Source: Chryseobacterium sp. UBA6632 (GTDB lineage: Bacteria > Bacteroidota > Bacteroidia > Flavobacteriales > Weeksellaceae). From it: a stretch of DNA of 5,123 nucleotides. Location: contig DKLU01000157.1 of the NCBI GenBank assembly GCA_002455915.1, positions 1-5,123 of the forward strand. Direction: 5' to 3'. The notes beneath the pieces were generated by a model. It saw nothing but the letters and a program-made list of their open reading frames with translations. It had not been told where the DNA came from and did no database searches. Positions 1 to 4,588 of this stretch are shown piece by piece. Position numbers and translations under genes: made by a program. Every line of letters starts with the position of its first letter. The first letter of the stretch is position 1.

Positions 1-2
1 CT

Positions 3-308
3 GAGCCGGGTGTAAACCGTTTGATCAGAAAAGCTTACGATTTATTGAAGCTTCAGACGTATTTTACGGCTGGTGTTAAAGAAGTGAGAGCTTGGACTAT
101 CGGGCAGGGTTGGACGGCGCCTCAGGCTGCTGGAGTAATCCACACCGATTTCGAAAAAGGCTTCATCCGTGCAGAAGTTATCAAGTTTGATGATTATATG
201 ACGTATGGTTCTGAAGTAAAAATCAAAGAAGCTGGAAAACTTTCTGTGGAAGGTAAAGAATATATCGTGAAAGATGGCGACATCATGCACTTTAGATTCA
301 ACGTATAA
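3..308 (+). CDS. ychF: YchF redox-regulated P-loop ATPase, C-terminal fragment
   Basis: This is the last 101 codons of a gene cut by the left window edge; the reading frame is open from base 3 (residues [10 protein letters not shown] onward), so a TTG at base 21 is an internal Leu codon and not the start. YchF is a cytosolic Obg-family P-loop NTPase that prefers ATP, associates with ribosomes and has been linked to oxidative stress responses. The visible part covers the end of the coiled-coil region and the C-terminal TGS domain. Strong signatures are [15 protein letters not shown], then [16 protein letters not shown], and the invariant ending [11 protein letters not shown]. These match the bacterial YchF family closely; the full protein is usually about 363 residues, so the nucleotide-binding domain lies outside the window. 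The stop codon TAA is at 306-308, about 27 bases before the first terminator hairpin. Confidence 0.97.
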   Translation, partial: EPGVNRLIRKAYDLLKLQTYFTAGVKEVRAWTIGQGWTAPQAAGVIHTDFEKGFIRAEVIKFDDYMTYGSEVKIKEAGKLSVEGKEYIVKDGDIMHFRFNV

Positions 309-334
309 AAGAATATTAAAGTTAGTTATAAATG

Positions 335-369
335 AAAAACGCTTCCGATGTATTTTGGTAGCGTTTTTT
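335..369. terminator. Bidirectional Rho-independent terminator 1 (after ychF)
   Basis: The stem AAAAACGCT (335-343) pairs with AGCGTTTTT (360-368) around a 16-base loop. On the plus strand it runs into six T's (364-369), which suits termination of ychF. On the minus strand the A-run at 335-339 gives the matching T-tract, so it can also back up termination of the peptide cassette. Confidence 0.75.
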
Positions 370-373
370 GCAT

Positions 374-412
374 AAAAAATACCATTCAGGTTAATGAATG
401 GTATTCTTTTTT
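374..412. terminator. Bidirectional Rho-independent terminator 2 (end of peptide cassette)
   Basis: A perfect 10-bp stem, 379-388 against 395-404, closes a six-base loop (GGTTAA, 389-394). It is flanked by six A's (374-379) and by six T's (407-412), so a T-tract follows the stem in both directions. It is the first hairpin met by minus-strand transcription leaving the peptide cassette, whose last stop is at 423, and is the second met from ychF. Confidence 0.8.
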
Positions 413-422
413 GAAAATATTA

Positions 423-591
423 TTAATCGATAGGGTTTATTTCTGGTCTGCATTCTAGTTGTGCGCAACCGATCGAGATCAATTTACATGCGCCGGTTTG
501 AGGAATTAATACAGTCTCTCAAACCTCCCGTAATAACTCTTAACTCTCTTTTGTTAAGCTTTTTGCCTTGTGGTAAGTTTTGATTTTTCAT
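423..591 (-). pseudogene. Double-glycine-leader Cys-rich peptide, copy 1, frameshifted
   Basis: Translation starts at ATG 591-589 and gives a 35-residue product that stops at TAA 486-484: leader MKNQNLPQGKKLNKRELRV, then I-T-G-G (G22-G23), then a 12-residue tail with one cysteine (GGLRDC). Dropping one base in the ATTAATTCC stretch (about 501-510) moves into a frame that stays open to TAA 425-423. That frame reads IPQTGACKLISIGC, then AQLECRPEINPID. The repaired peptide has 55 residues with cysteines at 27, 35, 42 and 47, the same four positions as in copy 2, and its ISIGCAQ matches copy 3. The gene therefore most likely carries a net one-base insertion. A sequencing error is possible, although the site is not a long homopolymer. 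The 35-residue product could still be made and cleaved after GG but would lack the cysteine core. Leaders of this kind are normally removed by C39-type peptidase transporters; none is in view. Confidence 0.72.
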
Positions 592-617
592 AGTGGTAAT
601 TTTATGATTTAGTTAAA

Positions 618-779
618 TTATGGTAAAATAGGGTATCTGCATTCAAATTCGCCACAACGAACGCCGTAAGCGATGCATTGTCCGGTTTCTCTGTCTAAGC
701 ACATCTGAAGTCCGCCTGTGATTACTCTCAGTTCCTTTTTGTTTAATTTTTTACCGTTTTGTAAATTTTGATTTTTCAT
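618..779 (-). CDS. Double-glycine-leader Cys-rich bacteriocin-like peptide, copy 2
   Basis: A 53-residue peptide, starting at ATG 779-777 and stopping at TAA 620-618. Residues 1-23 form a double-glycine leader: MKNQNLQNGKKLNKKELRVI followed by T-G-G. Predicted cleavage after G23 frees a 30-residue core that begins LQMC and ends ECRYPILP. The core has four cysteines (27, 35, 42, 47), and the last three follow C-x6-C-x4-C-R. The leader pattern (LNKKEL..I.GG) resembles the bacteriocin-type leaders that are common in small peptides of Bacteroidota. Its activity is unknown: antimicrobial, signalling and other secreted roles are all open. The gene lies 38 bases after copy 3 and 26 bases before copy 1 on the same strand, so the three are probably co-transcribed. 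There is no Shine-Dalgarno sequence, and the A/T-rich leader resembles those of the other two copies. Coding is supported by conservation of the leader protein despite many silent differences from copy 1. Confidence 0.8.
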   Translation of the reverse strand: MKNQNLQNGKKLNKKELRVITGGLQMCLDRETGQCIAYGVRCGEFECRYPILP

Positions 780-817
780 AGCTGTTGAATTTTAATGATT
801 TAGCTTAAGTTTAGTGA

Positions 818-1012
818 TTAAAGAGGTCTGCAAATTTTCTGTGCGCAACCAATTGAAATTTGTGAGCAAGATCTCGGGTCGTCTGGCCCGTAAATTTCAC
901 ATGGAGGATCTGTGCAGACAATGGGCTGCATACAGTCGAGTAATCCGCCTGCAATCATTTTTAACTGCTTTTTGTTGAGTTTCTTCCCTTTCGTTAAAAG
1001 TAAATCTTTCAT
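818..1012 (-). CDS. Double-glycine-leader Cys-rich bacteriocin-like peptide, copy 3
   Basis: A 64-residue peptide and the promoter-proximal gene of the cassette. The leader is MKDLLLTKGKKLNKKQLKMI followed by A-G-G, with the GG at 22-23. The predicted 41-residue core has six cysteines (27, 33, 38, 49, 56, 61). It starts LLDC, matching the GG-L-x2-C pattern of the other copies, has a Pro/Asp-rich middle (TDPPCEIYGPDDPRS), and ends CSQISIGCAQKICRPL with the shared C-x6-C-x4-C-R pattern. An even number of cysteines would allow three disulfides after export, but pairing or thioether formation cannot be told from sequence. There is no Ser/Thr-rich core of the lanthipeptide type and no modifying enzyme in the window. 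The ATG at 1012-1010 is preferred because it places the GG at the same residues as in copies 1 and 2. Expression probably starts in the gap toward the divergent AraC gene. The function is not known. Confidence 0.85.
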   Translation of the reverse strand: MKDLLLTKGKKLNKKQLKMIAGGLLDCMQPIVCTDPPCEIYGPDDPRSCSQISIGCAQKICRPL

Positions 1013-1060
1013 AGTGTTTGATTTTTAGTAATTTAGCTTAAAACTAAGGTAATAAAAATA

Positions 1061-1100
1061 TCAATAGTAAATCACTATTTATAGAAAAATTTTCAATAGT
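1061..1100. promoter_or_regulatory. Repeated TCAATAGT motifs in the divergent intergenic region
   Basis: The 158-base gap between the divergent peptide cassette and the AraC gene holds TCAATAGT twice, at 1061-1068 and 1093-1100, 32 bp apart start to start (about three helical turns). The first copy also forms one arm of a perfect inverted repeat AATAGT-AAATC-ACTATT (1063-1079). On the minus strand, TACTATTG (1069-1062) is one mismatch from the TAnnTTTG -7 box, so the cassette promoter may lie here. In DNA this AT-rich the evidence is modest. Confidence 0.3.
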
Positions 1101-1142
1101 TATAATAAATGATAGATTCAGGATTCTATTTTTAGAAGTTTG

Positions 1143-1150
1143 TATATTTG
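1143..1150 (+). promoter_or_regulatory. Candidate -7 box of the AraC-family gene promoter
   Basis: TATATTTG matches the Bacteroidota -7 consensus TAnnTTTG exactly and lies 20 bases before the ATG at 1171, implying a short leader. No clear TTTG -33 element is seen at the expected distance upstream, so the promoter may be weak or need activation. The box overlaps the left arm of the inverted repeat at 1146-1162. Confidence 0.5.
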
Positions 1151-1162
1151 AATTTTACAAAT
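1146..1162. promoter_or_regulatory. Inverted repeat ATTTG-N7-CAAAT, putative operator 1
   Basis: ATTTG (1146-1150), the spacer AATTTTA and CAAAT (1158-1162) make a perfect 5-bp inverted repeat. It covers the -7 box and the expected transcription start of the AraC gene, a position suited to repression. It matches the site at 2118-2134 at 16 of 17 bases. That the AraC-family protein binds it is an inference. Confidence 0.45.
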
Positions 1163-1170
1163 GTTCAGTT

Positions 1171-2118
1171 ATGGAAAAAATGGCTCACACTTCGCATACT
1201 TCACTCGAAGATTTTTATCAGGAGATGACGAAAAAGCTGGGAAAGGATGTCGAAAGTATTTTCCCGAAAGGTCTTCATAAAGATATTGGTCATTTTAATG
1301 TTTTTGATATTGCCCAAACGATTGAAAAAATCCGGATGACTTCCGAAATGCCTTATAATAGAAGAAAATATTATAAAATAAGTTTAATAAGAGGGAAGAA
1401 TAGGGCAGAGTATGCAGATAAAATTATTCAGATTCAGAATAATGCTTTGCTTTTTGCCACTCCCAAAGTTCCTTACCATTGGGTTCCTGAAGATCCACAG
1501 CAGTCGGGAAATTTCTGTGTGTTTACAGAAGACTTTTTTATCAGAGATCGCGTTCACAATGGTCTTCAGGATTTGCCTATTTTTCAGCCGGGAAATGTTC
1601 CGATCTTTGAAATTGATGATGAACTCGCCGATGAAATTCAATTATTATTCAATAAAATCAAAAAAGAAATTAATTCTGATTATATTTTTAAATATGATTT
1701 GATCAGAAATTATGTGGTTGAATTGATCCATTACGGACAAAAACTACAGCCTGCTTCTAAGCTTTCAACATCCAATGATGCTTCTTTGCGGGTGGTTTCG
1801 TTGTTTATAGAATTGTTGGAAAGGCAATTTCCTATTGAAACTTCAGAGCAAAGAATTCAGTTGAAATCTGCCAAAGATTATGCAGATCGATTGGCAGTTC
1901 ATGTGAATTATTTAAACAAAAAAATAAAAGAAAGTACAGGCAAAACTACCACCGAAATTATTGCGGAAAGAGTGATTCAGGAAGCTAAAATTCTATTGAA
2001 GCAAACAAAATGGAACGTTTCTGAAATTGCTTATGCGCTAGGCTTTGAAGAGATTGCTCACTTTTCTAATTTCTTTAAAAAGAAAACATCACTGGCTCCT
2101 CTAGAATTTCGTACCTGA
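1171..2118 (+). CDS. AraC-family transcriptional regulator
   Basis: A 315-residue cytosolic DNA-binding protein, the usual length for a two-domain AraC/XylS regulator. Residues of about 60-150 look like the N-terminal cupin-type sensing domain, including KYYKISLIRG, FATPKVPYHW and NFCVFTEDFF; the ligand is unknown. A helical linker follows (about 150-225). The C-terminal AraC DNA-binding domain has its first helix-turn-helix at about 233-257 (SAKDYADRLAVHVNYLNKKI) and its second at about 282-314 (NVSEIAYALGFEEIAHFSNF, then FKKKTSLAPLEFR). The motif A-x2-L-G-F-x5-F-x3-F-K is the family hallmark. The first ATG (1171) is used; a second in-frame ATG at 1180 would remove three residues and cannot be excluded. 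The gene is divergent from the peptide cassette and lies 87 bases before a reductase gene on the same strand. Regulators of this kind commonly control an adjacent oxidoreductase, and the shared inverted repeats support that here. Control of the peptide cassette is also possible but no shared site shows it. Confidence 0.93.
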   Translation: MEKMAHTSHTSLEDFYQEMTKKLGKDVESIFPKGLHKDIGHFNVFDIAQTIEKIRMTSEMPYNRRKYYKISLIRGKNRAEYADKIIQIQNNALLFATPKVPYHWVPEDPQQSGNFCVFTEDFFIRDRVHNGLQDLPIFQPGNVPIFEIDDELADEIQLLFNKIKKEINSDYIFKYDLIRNYVVELIHYGQKLQPASKLSTSNDASLRVVSLFIELLERQFPIETSEQRIQLKSAKDYADRLAVHVNYLNKKIKESTGKTTTEIIAERVIQEAKILLKQTKWNVSEIAYALGFEEIAHFSNFFKKKTSLAPLEFRT

Positions 2119-2134
2119 TTTGAATTTTGCAAAT
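2118..2134. promoter_or_regulatory. Inverted repeat ATTTG-N7-CAAAT, putative operator 2
   Basis: ATTTG (2118-2122), the spacer AATTTTG and CAAAT (2130-2134) repeat the site at 1146-1162 with one spacer difference. It starts on the last base of the AraC stop codon and ends 71 bases before the reductase ATG, upstream of that gene's likely promoter. This placement would suit an activator site. Confidence 0.45.
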
Positions 2135-2148
2135 TTCAGATTGATTCG

Positions 2149-2183
2149 AGCAAACACTTGCTTTCAAAAATACACCAACTTTG
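2149..2183 (+). promoter_or_regulatory. Candidate promoter region of the reductase gene
   Basis: AGCAA-ACAC-TTGCT (2149-2162) is a small perfect inverted repeat whose right arm contains a TTG that could serve as the -33 element. CAACTTTG (2176-2183) keeps the TTTG half of the TAnnTTTG -7 box but lacks the TA. The 15-base gap between them is shorter than usual. The poor match would fit a promoter that depends on an activator. Confidence 0.3.
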
Positions 2184-2205
2184 TATCATTAAATAACATA
2201 ATAAT

Positions 2206-2970
2206 ATGAGCGCAAGAACAAAAATCGCATTAATAACTGGCGGAAGCCGTGGTTTAGGCAAAAATTCAGCTATAAAAACTGCCCAAAAAGGACTTGATAT
2301 CATTATCACCTACCGAAGCAATAAAGAAGAAGCAGATGCTACCGTGAAAGAGATTCAGGCTTTAGGGCAAAAAGCTATTGCTTATCAATTAGATACAAGA
2401 GATACGAAGAGTTTTGATGCTTTTGTGAAAATCGTGGGAGATCATCTGGAAGAAAATACGGGAAGCAGAAATATCGATTATCTTGTAAATAATGCAGGAA
2501 CTGCTTTGTACGCGCCTATTCAGGACGTTACAGAAGAGCAGTTGGATGATATGGTAGATATTCATTTTAAAGGCGTGTTTTTCTTAACGCAGAAATTTTT
2601 ACCATTTATCAATAACGAAGGCGGAATCATTAACGTTTCTTCAGGATTGGCAAGATTTGCTTTGCCGGGATCGTCTGTGTATGGTTCTATGAAAGCAGCA
2701 GTCGATATGCTGACTAAATATCAGGCTAAAGAATTGGGCGCAAGAAGAATTAAGTCTAATGTAGTGGCGCCTGGAGCCATTGAAACCGATTTCGGCGGCG
2801 GAAGAACGCGTGATGATGAACATGTAAATGCTTTGGTGGCGGGAAATACAGCTTTAGGAAGAGCAGGTGTTCCGGATGATATTGGCGGAGTAGTAGCTTT
2901 CCTTTGTACCGAAGATGCGCGTTGGATCAATGGACAAAGAATCGAAGCTTCTGGAGGAATGTTTTTATAA
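2206..2970 (+). CDS. Short-chain dehydrogenase/reductase (SDR), classical type
   Basis: A 254-residue single-domain Rossmann enzyme, the normal length for classical SDRs, predicted to be cytosolic. The cofactor-binding motif TGGSRGLG is at 11-18 (TGxxxGxG). R15, together with R37 just after the second strand (TYRSN), favours NADP(H) over NAD(H). The structural motif NNAG is at 95-98. The active site has S146 (NVSS), Y159 and K163 in Y-x3-K, with Ser 13 residues before Tyr as usual. The Asn of the catalytic tetrad appears to be His (H120 in DIHFKGVFF). The PG motif is at 189-190 (VVAPGAIETDF), and the C-terminal INGQRIEASGGM resembles the family's usual end. The substrate cannot be told; 3-oxoacyl-ACP reductase-like, glucose dehydrogenase-like and aldehyde/ketone reductase roles are all compatible. 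The gene follows the AraC regulator by 87 bases and ends in tandem stops TAA TAA. It is probably transcribed alone under that regulator. Confidence 0.93.
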   Translation: MSARTKIALITGGSRGLGKNSAIKTAQKGLDIIITYRSNKEEADATVKEIQALGQKAIAYQLDTRDTKSFDAFVKIVGDHLEENTGSRNIDYLVNNAGTALYAPIQDVTEEQLDDMVDIHFKGVFFLTQKFLPFINNEGGIINVSSGLARFALPGSSVYGSMKAAVDMLTKYQAKELGARRIKSNVVAPGAIETDFGGGRTRDDEHVNALVAGNTALGRAGVPDDIGGVVAFLCTEDARWINGQRIEASGGMFL

Positions 2971-2989
2971 TAAATTGCGTGGTTTTGAG

Positions 2990-3013
2990 ATCCTCAATCC
3001 AGTTGTTGAGGAT
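2990..3013 (+). other. Hairpin downstream of the reductase gene
   Basis: ATCCTCAA (2990-2997) pairs perfectly with TTGAGGAT (3006-3013) around an eight-base loop. No T-tract follows, so it is not a classical terminator by itself. It may protect the 3' end of the message or act together with the terminator further on. Confidence 0.4.
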
Positions 3014-3034
3014 AAGAATCAATGATATAAAATT

Positions 3035-3075
3035 AAAACTGGCGACTTCGAGAATCACTCGGTTGGCCGTTTTTT
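3035..3075. terminator. Likely terminator after the reductase gene
   Basis: AAAAC-T-GGC (3035-3043) can pair with GCCGTTTT (3066-3073) with a single bulged T. An inner hairpin CGAG-AATCA-CTCG (3049-3061) stacks inside. Six T's (3070-3075) follow on the plus strand, and a T-rich stretch follows on the minus strand too, so it may also serve the convergent aminotransferase gene. The bulge and unpaired inner bases lower confidence. Confidence 0.55.
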
Positions 3076-3080
3076 ATTTT

Positions 3081-3167
3081 TCTCTCACAGATTTTGCAGA
3101 TTGCGCTGATTTTTTTTCATAAAAATTATACTCAATCATCTGCGTCATCAGCAAAATCTGCGAGAGA
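3081..3167. repeat. Long imperfect inverted repeat, GCAGATTTTGC type
   Basis: The arm at 3081-3114 and the reverse complement of 3134-3167 agree at 27 of 34 positions, with a 19-base AT-rich centre between them. Both arms carry CAGATTTTGC followed by variants of GAT-NN-CGC-N-GAT, so each arm also has short internal repetition. The element fills most of the gap between the convergent reductase and aminotransferase genes and ends five bases past the aminotransferase stop. From memory, similar GCAGATTTTGC-like intergenic elements recur in flavobacterial genomes; this could not be checked here. Confidence 0.6.
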
Positions 3168-3172
3168 TTTAT

Positions 3173-4321
3173 TTACAACTTTGCCAAATTCTCAATCGCC
3201 CTTTCCAAAGTTTCCTGTTTCTTCGCAAAACACAGACGAATCACATTTTCATTTAGTTTATTTTTATAGAATGATGAAAAAGGTACACTTGCTACTTTAT
3301 GATTAATTGTTAATTCGCTGGCAAAATCAAAATCATTTTTATCTGAAATTTTATCATATTTTAAAGCCTGAAAATAAGTTCCTTCGCAATCCAGCAATTC
3401 AAAAGATGTGTTAGCTAAACCTTTTCTTAAAAAATCTCTTTTTTCCTGAAAAAAATGATTCAACTGATTATAATGTTCGTCATTTTTCATGTATTTAGCC
3501 AAAGCCAGCTGAATAGGCGTGTTCACCGAAAAAACATTAAATTGATGGATCTTTCGGAATTCATCGGTCAAAACTTTTGGTGCCGCGCAATATCCAACTT
3601 TCCAGCCCGTGACATGAAACAATTTTCCAAAAGAAGCGACTAAAAGACTTCTTTCCTTTAATTCAGGGTATTTACAGATACTTAAATGCTGCTTTCCATC
3701 AAAAACAATATTTTCATACACTTCATCACTTAAAATCAGAATTGAAGTTCCTTTTACAATATTGATAAGTTCTTGAATATCATTTTCTTTTAAAATTTTT
3801 CCGGAAGGATTATTCGGATTATTCAGGATAATCATTTTTGTTTTTTCAGTCACCAGACTTTTAATCACGTTCCAATCTATTTCATAATGAGGAGCTTTCA
3901 TTTCAAAACGTTTTACAATTCCTCCGAAAAGTTCCACGGTTGGTTCGTAGCAATCATAAGCGGGTTCAAAAATAATCACTTCATCATCTTTTTTCACAAA
4001 AGTGGCAATGGCAGTGAAGATTGCCTGAGTTCCGCCTGCGGTAACGGTAATTTCAGAATCTGGATGATAAATCGCTTGATGCGAATTTTCAATTTTTCGG
4101 GCAATTTCTTCCTTCAAACCAATCATTCCGCCCATTGGAGCATATTGATTAAAACCTTTTTTAATGAAATGATCCACATGATCTAGCAATTCAGAATCTG
4201 GCATAAAATCCGGAAATCCCTGTGATAGATTAATTGCTTCATTTTCATTGGCAAGCTGCGTCATCTGGCTGAAAATGGTAGTTCCTACATTGGAAAGTTT
4301 AGATAAAGGAAGTTGTATCAT
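3173..4321 (-). CDS. PLP-dependent class I aminotransferase, methionine aminotransferase (YbdL) type
   Basis: A 382-residue cytosolic fold-type I aminotransferase, about the family length (E. coli YbdL is about 386). The N-terminal stretch SKLSNVGTTIF, then INLSQGFPDF at 31-40, is typical of the methionine aminotransferase/glutamine transaminase K/kynurenine aminotransferase group. PLP-site features are AGGTQAIF (95-102), Y122 in the PAYDCYEP segment, NNPNNPSG (167-174), SDEVYE with D199 (198-203), the Schiff-base lysine K233 in SFGKLFHVTGWK, and R362 in IRLCFAKK, the expected carboxylate-binding arginine. It probably moves the amino group of methionine or bulky/aromatic amino acids to a 2-oxo acid, for example in methionine salvage. 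The exact substrate is inferred. The first ATG (4321-4319) is supported by the conserved N-terminus right after it. The gene is monocistronic and convergent with the reductase. No good TAnnTTTG box was found upstream; its leader holds an AT-rich inverted repeat (ATTTAATT 4349-4356 with AATTAAAT 4368-4375). Confidence 0.9.
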   Translation of the reverse strand: MIQLPLSKLSNVGTTIFSQMTQLANENEAINLSQGFPDFMPDSELLDHVDHFIKKGFNQYAPMGGMIGLKEEIARKIENSHQAIYHPDSEITVTAGGTQAIFTAIATFVKKDDEVIIFEPAYDCYEPTVELFGGIVKRFEMKAPHYEIDWNVIKSLVTEKTKMIILNNPNNPSGKILKENDIQELINIVKGTSILILSDEVYENIVFDGKQHLSICKYPELKERSLLVASFGKLFHVTGWKVGYCAAPKVLTDEFRKIHQFNVFSVNTPIQLALAKYMKNDEHYNQLNHFFQEKRDFLRKGLANTSFELLDCEGTYFQALKYDKISDKNDFDFASELTINHKVASVPFSSFYKNKLNENVIRLCFAKKQETLERAIENLAKL

Positions 4322-4525
4322 GTAACTGAGTTTTTAAAACTTCATCGAATTTAATTTATTTTTTATGAATTAAATCTAAAAATATTGATTTTCTTACCTT
4401 ACATTTTAAATAAATTCTTCTGTTCAGGATGGTTTTAAAGAAAAAACAAAATTCACATTTGAGAATATATGATCTGGTGGTGAATTAATAATCAGAAAAA
4501 TAAAATGAAATTTTGCATAAATCTG

Positions 4526-4547
4526 ACCTGAAAATTACCTGATAATT
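4526..4547. repeat. Tandem 11-bp direct repeat ACCTGA(A/T)AATT
   Basis: ACCTGAAAATT (4526-4536) is followed without gap by ACCTGATAATT (4537-4547), differing at one base. The period is about one turn of the helix. The pair abuts the TTTTG that could be the -33 element of the topoisomerase gene. The arrangement would suit a regulator binding one face of the DNA; no binder is known. Confidence 0.45.
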
Positions 4548-4576
4548 TTGACAATTTTCGTATTTTTGTATGTTTG
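4547..4576 (+). promoter_or_regulatory. Candidate promoter of the topoisomerase IV subunit B gene
   Basis: Two perfect TAnnTTTG boxes abut: TATTTTTG (4561-4568) and TATGTTTG (4569-4576). A TTTG at 4547-4550 sits 18 bases before the second box, a good -33 distance. Use of the second box would leave only about six bases before the ATG at 4589; the first box would give a leader of about 14 bases but has no clear -33 partner. Which is used cannot be decided from sequence. Confidence 0.55.
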
Positions 4577-4588
4577 CTGAAAATACAT

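Noticed and set aside
42..290. 82-codon open frame on the minus strand inside ychF
   Set aside because: It lies fully opposite the strongly conserved YchF C-terminus and shows no recognisable protein features; it is a shadow frame.
484..591. Intact 35-residue peptide instead of a pseudogene
   Set aside because: The downstream alternative frame preserves the exact cysteine spacing of copy 2 and the ISIGCAQ segment of copy 3, so loss by frameshift explains it better, although the short product may still be made.
618..1012. Lanthipeptide or other thioether-modified precursors
   Set aside because: The cores have few Ser/Thr residues and no LanM/LanB-like or radical-SAM enzyme is in the window; disulfides are the simpler expectation.
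1384..1702. Open frames on both strands inside the AraC-family gene
   Set aside because: They overlap the clear regulator frame and are rich in Ile/Phe/Lys as expected from reading AT-rich DNA out of frame.
3081..3167. CRISPR-like array of short repeats
   Set aside because: There are only two arms in inverted orientation with degenerate internal words, no regular spacers and no cas genes.
2904..3306. Two plus-strand open frames across the end of the reductase and into the aminotransferase gap
   Set aside because: They run through a terminator and the inverted repeat and have low-complexity translations; no family features.
3887..4186. 99-codon plus-strand frame opposite the aminotransferase
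   Set aside because: It is antisense to the conserved PLP-enzyme coding sequence, and that frame explains the region fully.
4349..4375. Inverted repeat ATTTAATT/AATTAAAT as an operator of the aminotransferase
   Set aside because: It is pure A/T in a very AT-rich leader, where such matches occur readily by chance; noted only within the gene entry.
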